From positions 4,140,361 through 4,204,360 of the forward strand of contig CM035352.1 in NCBI GenBank assembly GCA_020137815.1: DNA of 64,000 nucleotides. Direction: 5' to 3'. A program made the position numbers and the translations under genes. Shown piece after piece: positions 12,450-48,531 of the stretch. This DNA comes from Hormiphora californensis. Taxonomy: Eukaryota > Ctenophora > Tentaculata > Cydippida > Pleurobrachiidae. Position 1 is the stretch's first letter, and each line of letters opens with the position of its first letter. The notes beneath the pieces were generated by a model that saw nothing but the letters and a program-made list of their open reading frames with translations, was not told where the DNA came from and did no database searches.

Positions 12450-15400
12450 AGCTTAAGAAGCCAGGGACGGAGCTGGGCCTCCGGGGTGGGGGCCCCGGGC
12501 CAGGAGTGGCAACCGCCAACCACGGTCAGAGGGTGTGGTGGTAAAACTTCCCAGCCCCCGCGGGTGGGATGCAGACTGCAGAGCCCCGCCGGTGAGCAGG
12601 GTCCAGTCGCTGCAAGTTCAGTCCGAGAAGATGTTTTGCAAACGCTGCTGGCCCTATGATAATAGGCGCGGGATAAGGCAGCGCTTTTCAAGAAACTGGT
12701 TCGACCCAAATCCAATTTTGGTCCTTGGCAAACGTTGCTGGCCCCCGCGCGGGATAAGGCAGCGCTTTTCAATTTTGGTCCTTGAAAAAAAAGTTTTTTT
12801 TTTTTGTTTCAAACTTTTCAACACTACTTTAAACAAATTAATTTGAGATCTCTTCCCACCCGGCCCTTGGCGGTCGGTTTAGGTGCAGCAATGGTTGAAA
12901 GGACGAGCAAAGGGAGGCAGTCTAAGCGAAAGACAACAGCTGCCAAGGCAACCAACATTCCCTCAACTTGTCCACATCCAACCCCGCCAACGCCAGACAG
13001 CCCTCCACACGAGTCAACAGCTGACCCTTGCCCTACCTGTAAGGTAGACTTTTGGATCAAGGACGGTCTCGATTGTATTCAGTGTGAGAAATGCGATGTT
13101 TGGTTCCACGCTGCTTGTGAAGGGCTATCAGAGTCGGACTTTCAGGATATTCCATCTGAGACTCCCTATTACTGTCACAACTGTGCCGGTATTCCCGACT
13201 TCTCACCTGCAACACCACTAACAGCAACGTGGGGCGATCTTTCAGGGCAGGTGATTCTTAATGAACTGTCAGCAGCCTACTCAAAGATTGTTGGCTGGCG
13301 CCCGAACCTATTTAAACTACCCAAAGGTAACGCTGGGCGAGCTTTTGTGTCGGAGGTCAATAGACTTTTGAACGCATGGACCGTCAGATCAGACCTTGAG
13401 ATGGTTGCTATTTTGGCCGTTAATACTATCGGGGCCCTACTGCTACAGAAACCTGGGAGAAGATCAACCCAGAAGGAAAACATCAACGCTCTGAGCAGAC
13501 GGCTGGAACTATGGAAAGCGGGAAATTTCTCTGAATTACTATCGGAGTCGATAGCGATTCAGAAAAAGCTAAATTCCGGCTCATCAAACAGTGAAAGCAC
13601 TAGGAAGGGTTTTGCACGGCTTATGATGGCGGGAAGGGTTAATAGTGCCATGCGTCTTCTCAGCACATCCCAATCAGCTCCACTAGAAGTAACTCCAGAC
13701 CTTATTGAGAAACTCCAGAGTAAACACCCTGCGGCTGCACCCCTGAGCCGAAAACACCTCGTGTCTACAGTACCTGCTCCCAGTTTCGAGAATGCCACTT
13801 TTGACAGCCTCGATGGTGTTGCTATCAAACGGGCTGCAAAATCTACCCGTGGCGGCTGTGGACCGAGTGGTATGTCATCCGAGCTATGGTCCCGTATGTT
13901 GTGCTCCAAGGCATTTACTAAAGAAGGCGACAACCTAAGTTTTAGTCTGGCCCGATTAACAAGGAGAATATGTACAGAGCTAGTGGATCCCACGACCGTA
14001 TCCTCACTACTGGCTTGTAGGCTAATCGGACTAAACAAAAACCCTGGGGTGAGGCCCATTGGAATCGGTGAGGTGTTACGTCGAATCATTGGACGTACTG
14101 TCACCCAGCATCTCCGAAGTGAAATTATTCTATCTGCTGGTCCGCTGCAGCTTGCGGCTGGGCAAGAGGGAGGCTGCGAGGCAGCAATACATGCTATGAA
14201 TGAATATTTTGTGCGAGATGAAACTGAAGCTGTATTGTGTGCAGACGCTTCTAATGCTTTTAATGTATTAAATCGTAACACGTGTCTTATTAATATGAGA
14301 TATTTATGCCCAGAGTTTTCTATTTTTCTAATCAATTTTTATCGCTCACCAGTAAAACTATTTTTATACAATGGCGAATATGTATTATCGTGTGAAGGAA
14401 CCACCCAGGGAGATAATGCAGCAGCACCTTTTTACGCCATTTCCCTTCGCCCCCTGATGGAGGATTTGTCATCATGTTCGGACTTTCAGCTGTTTTATGC
14501 TGACGACGGTGCTTCGGCTGGGAAACTGATGAAAATCCGGGAGTGGTGGCAAAAACTTTGTGAGCGGGGCCCGGGATATGGATATCTCCCTAATGGTTCG
14601 AAATCGATCCTCCTTGTCAAAGAACAATATCTACAGAAAGCCATTGACATTTTTGCTGGAACTGATGTTATAATAACAACAGAAGGGGTTCGATACTTGG
14701 GATCACCCATCGGGACCAGTGCCTTCAAAACTAACTTTGTTTCTGAGAAAGTAGAAGAATGGAGCAAGGAGTTGAAAGTTTTGTCGGAAATTGCAACTAG
14801 TGAACCACAATGTGCCTACAGTGGTTATACGTTTGGTTTATCTAAAAAGTGGTTATTTCTAATGAGAACAACTGCAGGGATTGCAGAACTTTTTACGCCC
14901 TTGGAGACCTGTATCAAGGATTCTTTTATCCCTGCCCTGATAGGTCCAAACACCCCTCCCAACATCAGAGCTCTCTTCTCTCTCCCTGCACGTGATGGTG
15001 GGCTCGGAATTTTGATTCCGACAGAACAGGCGGCTGCTGAGTTCATCAACTCTTCTCAGGCGACCCAGCCTCTTAAAAATCTCATTCTGGAACAAAAACT
15101 CCTAATCAGTGAAGAACGCTCGGAACTCCTCCTGTGGGAAGCGAAAGGAGCTAAGGCTGCAGTCCTGAAAGTAAAACGATCTACACAGAATGCCGAAAAA
15201 GAACAAATCCGGGCACTACTTTCAACCTTTGACCAGCGATTATTCGAGGAGATCTCGTCTAGAGGGGCCTCTAGCTGGTTAACTGCTCTGCCCTTGGTGG
15301 AACACGGATTTGTCCTGAATAAACAGCAATTCAGAGATGCCCTGCTACTACGCTACAACTTACCCTTTGAGGGCATACCATCTGTTTGTGCGTGTGGAAA

Positions 15401-16135
15401 ATCAAACACTCTCGAACATTGCCTTTCATGTGCCGTGGGAGGTTACGTGTATTTACGGCACAATAACATCCGAGACCTCACAGCTAACATCCTCGTGGAG
15501 GCCGGCTGCAAAGACGTCCGTATTGAGCCGCAGCTCCTACCCATAACTGGTGAAACATTCCAATTCAAATCTACTATCACTGTTAACAGTGCCCGTTTGG
15601 ATGTTTCTGCCCGGAATGTGTGGAGTGACCTCGATAAGGTATTCACTGACATCCGAGTCTTCAATAGCCTGGCACCTACTAACATTTCTCAGCCACTCGG
15701 AAACACCATCAAGCGGCATGAGCGAGAAAAAGTACTTCATTATGATGCACGAGTAGTTGAGGTGGAGAAAGCAACTTTCACTCCACTGGTTTTCTCAACA
15801 ACTGGGGTCATGGGTCCAAGAGCCGAAGTATTTTACAAGAAGCTTGCAAACCGTCTCGCCGACAAAACCGGGCATACCTATAATGATAGCGTGCGTTATA
15901 TCAGACTACGACTCTCTTTCTCACTCCTAAAAACTGTACTCATTTCCATCAGGGGGTTCAGGGGGAATAAATGGACTCGGTTTTGTAGTTTAACCAATGA
16001 CATTAATCTAATCTAATTTATTAATCTAATATGTACTGATTACCTTGATTCTTATTCCGTTTTAATTGGACCGGCAACCCCGGCTTTCTTGCAAAATTTT
16101 TTTTGTCCTTGAAAAAAAAAAAAAAAAACTCAAAT
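12450..16135 (+). mobile_element. PHD-RT-endonuclease retroelement, apparently full length
   Basis: A complete non-LTR-like element: a GC-rich leader (about 12,450-12,890), one long ORF (12,891-16,016) and a 3' region ending in an A-tract near 16,117-16,131. The leader contains two copies of GGATAAGGCAGCGCTTTTCA (12,670 and 12,750 regions), each followed by an ATTTTGGTCCTTG string; GTCCTTGAAAAAA recurs just before the terminal A-tract. I could not identify a target-site duplication. It is divergent from RIOK2 and begins about 60 bp from the RIOK2 start codon. Confidence 0.85.
12891..16016 (+). CDS. PHD finger / reverse transcriptase / restriction-like endonuclease polyprotein
   Basis: An intact 1,041-residue ORF from the ATG at 12,891; the frame is open upstream to 12,804 but the conserved part starts at MVERTSKG. 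An N-terminal PHD zinc finger (about residues 45-95) shows the C-x2-C, C-x2-C, H-x2-C, C-x2-C pattern. The RT palm follows, with motif A CADASNAFNVL near residue 449, a TTQGDNAAAPF motif and the catalytic YADD near 536. Near residues 834-850 lies a Cys/His cluster, CACGKSNTLEHCLSC, followed at about 900-922 by ARLDVSARNVW and VFTDIRVF, resembling a PD-(D/E)XK endonuclease. Proteins of this layout recur in invertebrate genomes as retroelement products. The intact frame and catalytic residues suggest recent mobility. Confidence 0.9.
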   Translation: MVERTSKGRQSKRKTTAAKATNIPSTCPHPTPPTPDSPPHESTADPCPTCKVDFWIKDGLDCIQCEKCDVWFHAACEGLSESDFQDIPSETPYYCHNCAGIPDFSPATPLTATWGDLSGQVILNELSAAYSKIVGWRPNLFKLPKGNAGRAFVSEVNRLLNAWTVRSDLEMVAILAVNTIGALLLQKPGRRSTQKENINALSRRLELWKAGNFSELLSESIAIQKKLNSGSSNSESTRKGFARLMMAGRVNSAMRLLSTSQSAPLEVTPDLIEKLQSKHPAAAPLSRKHLVSTVPAPSFENATFDSLDGVAIKRAAKSTRGGCGPSGMSSELWSRMLCSKAFTKEGDNLSFSLARLTRRICTELVDPTTVSSLLACRLIGLNKNPGVRPIGIGEVLRRIIGRTVTQHLRSEIILSAGPLQLAAGQEGGCEAAIHAMNEYFVRDETEAVLCADASNAFNVLNRNTCLINMRYLCPEFSIFLINFYRSPVKLFLYNGEYVLSCEGTTQGDNAAAPFYAISLRPLMEDLSSCSDFQLFYADDGASAGKLMKIREWWQKLCERGPGYGYLPNGSKSILLVKEQYLQKAIDIFAGTDVIITTEGVRYLGSPIGTSAFKTNFVSEKVEEWSKELKVLSEIATSEPQCAYSGYTFGLSKKWLFLMRTTAGIAELFTPLETCIKDSFIPALIGPNTPPNIRALFSLPARDGGLGILIPTEQAAAEFINSSQATQPLKNLILEQKLLISEERSELLLWEAKGAKAAVLKVKRSTQNAEKEQIRALLSTFDQRLFEEISSRGASSWLTALPLVEHGFVLNKQQFRDALLLRYNLPFEGIPSVCACGKSNTLEHCLSCAVGGYVYLRHNNIRDLTANILVEAGCKDVRIEPQLLPITGETFQFKSTITVNSARLDVSARNVWSDLDKVFTDIRVFNSLAPTNISQPLGNTIKRHEREKVLHYDARVVEVEKATFTPLVFSTTGVMGPRAEVFYKKLANRLADKTGHTYNDSVRYIRLRLSFSLLKTVLISIRGFRGNKWTRFCSLTNDINLI

Positions 16136-16547
16136 TTCAAATAAATAGAAGATAAATCCGCGCACGAGAGGACGCAGCGTAGTGTTGATATTTTCGCGAG
16201 TGCTGTTCATGTTTATCTGGCCGGGAATGGGAGTCTACGCGCGCTCAACCTTCTTAGCACACCATCGCGCGTTACAGCGATACCATCACTTCGATAAGAC
16301 TTTCAGTTTCATTCTTCACCGCTACGATTTTACTTCAACATTTTTCATGAGGATAATGACCGCAAACCCAGATTTTCCGCTTAAAGTGTAACTTACTAAA
16401 TAAAACTCAAAATTGTAAAAGGAATAAATCAGAAATGAAATTTTACAATTGAATTTTCACACACATTATTACATACAACGAAGAATTAATTTACCAGTCC
16501 AAAGAATTAATTTATAACCATTCCAATGAATTAATTTACTATTGATT

Positions 16548-41835
<25,288 letters not shown>

Positions 41836-42351
41836 CTAGGATCTGGTCCGTCTACTACCATTTACTGGATGCACGGGAAATTTATTAGTTGGATACCAAG
41901 AGTGGGTCTACTGGTTACGAAGATACACCTCGCTTGTCAGCACGGGTTATTTCGTAACCAGGAGCTGGGGTCAAGGGGTGACCTTTTAGAGACAAGAAAA
42001 CATTTCGCTCATATGAAAACAATTATCAACCGTGGAAAGCGATACAGTTTAACACAACACGATATATATACCACCTCAGTATATCACTTATATCGAAGGA
42101 AACTAAAACCTCAGGAAAGGTTATGTTAAGGGGGAGTGGTGAAGGACAACGATTATAAGATTTAGGATCAGGTCGCTAATTCTGTTAGAACTGTGTTGTA
42201 ATTTATATAATATAATAATAATATTTGCACCAGTCAATTTCTCTTTCTGTATTCCACTTTGTCACAATTGTATGTAACGTGATCTGACACGCTCTGCAAT
42301 GTGGTCTGTTTGCTCAAGGGTGTAACATATTTGCTCTGAAATTCAATAGTA
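41836..42351. other. SNX13: SNX13 upstream region
   Basis: Non-coding sequence 5' of the SNX13 start codon. ATCCTAG immediately precedes the ATG, so a 5'-UTR intron is possible. I see no clear core promoter. Confidence 0.4.
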
Positions 42352-42370
42352 GGCCGGTCATATAATGTAG

Positions 42371-42646
42371 GATTTTATTATGCCTATAAGTTGTACCTGA
42401 AAACTTATAACACGAGACCGAAGGTCGAGTGTTATAAGTGCAACAATAATGATCCGAGACCACAGGTCGAGGCAGATTCTTGTACTTTAGTGCACGAGCC
42501 TGCGAGTGTCACTAAGTGTAACTACCTCACGAGCCTGCGAGTGATGTAGTTTTACTTTTTGACCGAGCCTGCGAGGTCTAAAAGTGTAAGAATCTGGGAC
42601 ATTATTGTTGACGTCAGGTACAACGGAAATAGGCATAATAAAATTG
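42371..42646. repeat. Nested hairpin cluster 4 (cloverleaf)
   Basis: The outer stem ATTTTATTATGCCTAT pairs with its complement near 42,630-42,646, and TTGTACCTGA with TCAGGTACAA. Inside: hairpin CTTATAACAC...GTGTTATAAG; stem AACAATAATG/CATTATTGTT; stem AGATTCTT/AAGAATCT; and three hairpins TTAGTG/CACTAA, AACTAC/GTAGTT and TTTTTGACC/GGTCTAAAA. Five tips read CGAGACCGAAGGTCGAG, CGAGACCACAGGTCGAG and, three times, CGAGCCTGCGAG. Confidence 0.8.
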
Positions 42647-42865
42647 CATTGTAAAATTTTTTAAACAAGAGTGAGAGACACTTTAGGGTGTAACAATAGA
42701 ACGAATTCATGATAAGGTAGCAGGTAGAGATAGATCAGTATAAGATAAGATAACGCCTGAGATAGGTAAAGAGAGTGAGAGTGAGAGAGATAAAGAATGT
42801 GCGGGTCCGGGAGTTCGTAACTGTTATCTTGGTCTCGGTGCTGCAACGGCTTGAGAGTGTGACAT

Positions 42866-42871
<6 letters not shown>

Positions 42872-42910
<39 letters not shown>
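42872..42910. repeat. (GA)n microsatellite
   Basis: A short pure GA repeat inside the TA-flanked element. Confidence 0.95.
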
Positions 42911-42913
<3 letters not shown>

Positions 42914-42953
42914 TTCGTACACGTTTATCTTTCTAACGGTTTTTAATTGTGAC

Positions 42954-42996
42954 AGAAACAGTGGAATTCTAAGTCACTTAGAATTCCACTGTTTCT
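42954..42996. repeat. Palindrome with ~21-bp arms
   Basis: AGAAACAGTGGAATTCTAAG and its reverse complement are separated by a few bases, forming a strong hairpin inside the TA-flanked element. Confidence 0.85.
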
Positions 42997-43202
42997 AACT
43001 TAGTAAGTGCAGCAGTGTTATAAGTTTTCATGTATCACTGGGGGGTGTTATAAGTGAAAACTTATAACACTGGGGGGTGTTATAAGTGAAAACTTATAAC
43101 ACTGGGGGGTGTTATAAGTTGTACAAGCAGTGCTACCTAAAGAATTATATTATATCTCAAAATTTTACAATGATCTTTTTACTAGACATCATATGACCGG
43201 CC

Positions 43203-43753
43203 TAATTACAGTTACAAAAGGCCTGTCAACAAGTTAGAAAACAATAAACACAATATTTGCATTGTACATATTATTTTTTCAGCTAAAAATCACAGTTTAT
43301 AACACGCCCAACTCAAAATATTTCCTAATCTCCAGATAAACCTGAAAATGGATCTGTCTTTAAATAGACACACAATATATCATTATTATTAACCCTGATA
43401 TCTAGATATCTATTGTGATGGATGATCTCACGCTGCTGGTGGGTTTTTGATCCTAAAAAAACCCAAGAACAGCGTGAATAGTCTCACCACAATAAATATA
43501 ATATATGAACCCGCCGCCAGCTTCGCCAGCAATAATTCAATATTTGGATATTACTAAACTAAATCACTATGAATTCCCTTGCTCTGAGTTTGAGTCTTTT
43601 GCACGTTTTGCTTGGATCATTTTGGCTATCTCTGTAAAACGATTTGCTGCTGATAAAGCTACTGATTCCCTGAAAGAAAGAAGAGGGGTTTATGCATGGG
43701 GATTGGTGGGGGGGGGGAGTAATGAGTATACATGAAATAAATGTTGAAAATTA
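43203..43753. other. Intergenic, no gene supported
   Basis: Between the TA-flanked element and the glycosyltransferase stop codon. A 76-codon plus-strand open frame at 43,505-43,735 has no recognisable domain and no visible splice partners. Confidence 0.5.
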
Positions 43754-46700
43754 TTATGAAGAGTGGCTAACAACAACTAACAGTTTCACTACGAACCTAG
43801 TCCATTTTTCCCAGACCGATTCCTGTCCACGGAGCCCCACTTGTCGTGCTTCCACTGGGTGATCGTATGCCCATCGAAGGGACTTCCGCACCTCGTCTAC
43901 CTCTATCTTTGCCCAATGGTGCTGATCTAAATTCTTCTTTATTGCCAGCGCTGCAAAAAAAGGGATTATATTTCATTGATGGATACTTTCGGTGAAAGTG
44001 CCGGGTGGCAATACTGCAGGTGGCAGCACACAATTTAGCATTAGTCCGCACTATCGGTATACGGAGAAGTTGAGAAAGTGGAAATGTGCTGCCATATGGA
44101 TAGAGAAATAGCTACGTGGAGGTGCACAATAATAAATTATACATTCATTATTCAGATCATCTTACTTACAGAAACTCTTAGGCACTTTCTCAGTTTCCTT
44201 AACGATAATTGGTATGGAGATGTTTGGTGTGAGGTATTCGGTTACACCTCCCCAAAGGGGCACTATTACTGGTACAGCCACTGCCATAGAGTCCACTATA
44301 GTCCTGCCCCAACCCTGAGAGTTTTTTAGTAGTTAGTACGCAGCTTGACCAGCTGTAGAGTGTGAACAAAAGGGGCTTTGTAGTAGGTAGTGCTTTAACA
44401 ATAGGGAGACGTAAGGATATATAGCTCTATTTTTTTACTGCTCATTTCTCCTCTAACAACTCCTTTCATTGTTCTTTTTAACTGTGCGTGCTGGAGGATC
44501 TCACCTCTCCATGCGTGGCGAGAACAAACACGTTTGCAGAGCCAAGTAGAGAGGAGTATTCAGGTTCAGGAACTCGGGCCACCGTTGCCACGCGGGGAAC
44601 TTTATTGGAATTCCGGAGAAACAACTTGTAGTTTGCCTTTCCGATAATATTCTTATTCTGCTGGATCTTCTTAGACAAACCTGGAAAGGGAAATAGTGAG
44701 TAATGGCGTGTTTAGGAACTTGTTTTGTTCAAACCGGGGCGGGGAGAAACAAGGTCGAGCAAGGCAAAATGAATCATGGGTATCACTTTTAGAGGGGTCA
44801 CATACCATTACACCGGAATGCTAGGCATACAGCATCCTCCTGGCTAAACTCTGCTATAAAGGCATCCAGTAGGTGATCGTATCCCTTCCTCTCTTCTGAT
44901 TTACCTGTCGCGCATTTACGTTAAGATATATAGACTGCTAGAGTTCATTTTTCAATAAACAACACATTGGATGGTAGCATGCAATAAGTTGTTATAATGC
45001 TCACAACAACGGTAGAATGTTATAAAGAAACCACAAGATATGATTACTCGTTCGTTACGTTGCATTTCGTTTCACTTTTGCTCGTCTCAGACACCAAAAA
45101 GGGCTATTTTCCTCAATAAAATGCAACTCAAATCTGTCTCTAGTTCTCATTTCCATCACGCATGACCTCCCAGTTACCACTGAACTGTCTCTCGGGTCTG
45201 GCCTAGTCTCCTCACTAAACTACAGCTACATTATTGGCCAATATTACCCACCGCCCCACCCCCACCCGCCCTCCCCCACCCACCTCTCCCAATATAGCGG
45301 ACATTGCTAAACACCACACTACAGAGACAATCCTTGTGTTTTGGTGCACTAAGTCGCTTATCGCGTGTAACAATTAATAAATGTTCTTATCTGTCCCATC
45401 CGCATAGTATTCTAGAACATTTTACAGTCTATTGCATTGTATTGGTGCTACATTCAGTCCTACCCCTTATCTGTGTTTAATCGTTTTTGTTTATCTTCAT
45501 CTCCACTGGAAATGGATACACCTCTCATCTCATCATCAACAACATCACGGTACCAATCATCTATCAAATTCTGTAAGTTCACCTGTCCGTATTGTCTGTT
45601 CACAGATTGTGTAAAGTTATATTGTGAATGTAATTGACTATTCAAAACACGGTGTACATCGGGATTCCAGACCCAAACTCAAGACACTCTCAAAGGCAAA
45701 ACGTTACCTTGTTCCAGACCAAACTAAACTCAAGACACTCTCAAAGGCAAAACGTTACCTTGATCCAGACTAAACCAAACACAAGAATCTCTCCAAGGGA
45801 TACCGTTACCTTGTTCCAGACCAAACTCAAGATCAGTCTCTCAAAGGCAAAACGCTACCTTGTTCCAGATCAAATCAAACACAAGAATCTCTCCAAGGCA
45901 AAACGTTACCTAGTTCCAGATTAATATAGGGAATTCCCAAGTTTTACTTGGTTAGGCCGGGAGTTAGACTCCTTGGAGCGTTTGAGGCGATATGCTCTGC
46001 ATAGTCCGAATCGCAGCACCACAACAACAACAACAACCACAAGATATAATACGAACACTCCAGCTCCTGAAGCTCACTCACTCACTCACCGCCACTTCTC
46101 ACATGTTCATTTTTGGTCAAAGAATTGATCTGGAAAAAAAGTGCACTTGTTCCCTAACCCTTCCCACAGATCTATATATATATCGGTAAATAGTGCTCCG
46201 ATTAATAAATAAAATAATTGCGTGAAACTTACTAACTGTTAGGAAAACATAATCATCAGCCCGGCACCCAGGGAAGAATTTGCCCCGGTTCGGTTTTACA
46301 AGTGCTGGATCCATTTGCAGGGTATTGAAACCCTCCCCTATAACCGTCACTACTCGTTCTACCCCACCGGCCTCGTAGACGCCCTTTAAGAAAGTACTGG
46401 GCACCCAGATCTCATTGGGACTATCGTTCAAGTCCTTCTTCCACACCTGCGAAGAGAGATTGCTAGTTAGAAACATGCACAGACCACAAATCACTACACA
46501 GAAAACATGCACAGTCAATGTACTAGCCTACATTGTCATGTACTGCACTGTACACTCAAATGTATGAATAGGATGAGATTTAACTGTAATAAGTAATAAC
46601 ATTTTGGTTACTAATTTTGTTAGTGGTCGGCCATTCCTAACAGTACCAAAACAGTACCCAAATATATATTACCTTCGGCAGTGCACTTGTCTCAAACATT

Positions 46701-47923
46701 GATCTGGTGATGATCCAATCAAAATTTGCAGTTTCAGGGTAGTTTTTCAGCTCCTTCTTTAGATCATGTAACATGAACTGAATCATCACAATGTCTGAAG
46801 TGAATTAAGAATTAAAATGACAGTGTTTAGATGGGAATGTATGTGTGTACCATTGTAGAATGTAGGGCCTCAAGGCACAATTTAGGACCACTTACACGCT
46901 GAGTTATCGCCGCTTTTTCGGTCGTTCCCAGCAGCCAATATTTTCTCACCCCTTTTGTTGCAACGCAGTAGTAGCTCCTGTAAATATACCGCATAATTAA
47001 GAAAGCCGCAAAATGTACATCCTCCCGACTAACAATAATACAGGTATTCTGCCGCACACTGAAAATCCCCTTGTATATACATTGGGGTCCCGACTTCCTG
47101 TACATGCTCTCAAGAGAACAAACAATAACAATGCATTCTTCTATGTATACTGTCTAGTGTTTATACAAAGCAAAATGTAGGGGGAATTCTGAGACATCAA
47201 TATTCATATAATCACCTTATCTTGAACATCAAGTTCTAGCCATATCGTATCTTGTAAAAAACGACTATCTTTTGGACCTTCTTCCTGCCACCCAAAGTTT
47301 CGGGGAAACATTTGACAGAGTGGGATAATAAAGTTTATAGCTTCTTCTGCAAATCCGGCTGATTGCTGATTCTCTTTTTTAATTGCCTGTCCATAACTGG
47401 CTCGTATGCTAGTCACCCATAATACGTTCCAGTTTTGTTGAGGGAGTGTGGGGGCTTCTTCTTGGACAGGCGGCTGGGTTGGTGATCTGTCTGGCTCTTT
47501 TGCAGGTGGGTCGAGTAATAAAAAGTCTTCATATTTTGATCTGAAATGAGAGACGAGGGTAAGCAAAATAGCAAAAGCAAAATTGTGAATACTCATTAGG
47601 CTGCCAGTAATTAACCAAGCACTCTAGTGCAGCACATTAGCAACTAAAACTCTTAACTCTCTCTCATATTGGAACACCGCTATCAACTGATAACTACTCA
47701 TTTATAATAAAACATTATATGAGTTAAACAATTCGAGATTTCTTCAAAAAAGATTTTATCAAAAAACCTACTTGTTAGTTGGCTCCCCTTCAATAACTTC
47801 GAAAGCTGTATACTGCCAGGTTATAAAAATAGTCGAAACGATAAATATCCACAAAACTAGAAACGTTAATAGTTTAACTCTGATGTATGCCACGGACGTA
47901 TTTTCTGAGGCCCGTGCCACCAT
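43754..47923 (-). CDS. Type II membrane glycosyltransferase, GT4-like
   Basis: Exons 5' to 3': 47923-47772, 47540-47216, 46977-46896, 46794-46673, 46446-46233, 44904-44805 (edge +/-1), 44680-44505, 44314-44170, 43950-43754. All phases join to give about 503 residues. The N-terminus has a short cytoplasmic stretch, then one hydrophobic anchor (about residues 18-38), as in Golgi/ER type II transferases. NWNVLWVTSIRASYGQA starts a GT-B N-terminal domain; RSMFETSALP and DEIWVPS-like NEIWVPSTF follow. The C-terminal donor domain has SKSEERKGYDHLLDAF and THGEGWGRTIVDSM. The family's usual E-x7-E pair here is E-x7-D. The sugar donor and acceptor cannot be told. I know no clear vertebrate counterpart; it resembles bacterial and protist GT4 enzymes. 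Confidence 0.85.
45663..45925. repeat. ~52-bp tandem repeat, about five copies
   Basis: Units contain CTCTCAAAGGCAAAACGTTA followed by CCTTGTTCCAGACCAAAC, in an intron of the glycosyltransferase gene. Confidence 0.85.
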
Positions 47924-48531
47924 CGTCACGTTCGGGGGGAAATTGAACGCTACCGGATCTCGTTCGATGACTGCATCTGTAGTACTATCAGGTCACGAGG
48001 AAATTTCTCTTACTCCCTTGGGTTGAAAATCACGCGTGACAGAGCACGATAGACAACGACACAGAGATAAACAGCTTCAAAAAGTCACGATAAACGGCGT
48101 CCCGAGAAAAGTTTAAATTTTGGAACTCAAAAGAAAATTTTGACTCCAAAACGCGACCATCAAAAAAACAAAGACCCAGCCAGTCGAATTTGCGCGGCGT
48201 TTTGGTACGCGCAAAACAAACACGCGCGCAGTTTTTATCGATTCAATGTGGTTGTTTGCTATTTTTCAGCACCCTTTATTCTTTTCTCGTAAAGTAAGCA
48301 TATAAAATTAACACTTGATTAATTAAACTCTTTCAAACTTCAAATTTGTGCTATATACAGATTAATTGAATATTTAAGGTGTTCAGCTTTTAAAGTTAAA
48401 TGAACCATAGTGATTGACCCGATACATCCCACCAGTGTCTCCTATCCCAGCACGATTACACATTACAACAGTAGCTCCATGTCCCTGGTAAATGCCATCA
48501 TAAGGTGTATAAAAAGTGTCAATGTATGTAT
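47924..48531. promoter_or_regulatory. Spacer between GT4 start and CCDC81 stop
   Basis: About 600 bp between two minus-strand genes; it must hold the glycosyltransferase promoter and the CCDC81 3' flank. The 48,180-48,240 part is CpG-rich (GCGCGGCG, ACGCGCGC). I see no TATA box I would trust. Confidence 0.4.

Larger units (their letters stand above)
42352..43202. mobile_element. TA-flanked element containing a cloverleaf hairpin cluster
   Basis: 851 bp with termini GGCCGGTCATAT and complement, TA at both sides. The left half holds a nested hairpin structure (42,371-42,646); the right half holds three tandem copies of a ~36-bp unit containing CACTGGGGGGTGTTATAAG, and a palindrome at 42,954-42,996. 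No protein is encoded. It lies between SNX13 and the glycosyltransferase gene. Confidence 0.75.

Noticed and set aside
43505-43735. 76-codon plus-strand open frame
   Set aside because: No domain, no splice partners, and it ends in a G-run; not enough to call a gene.
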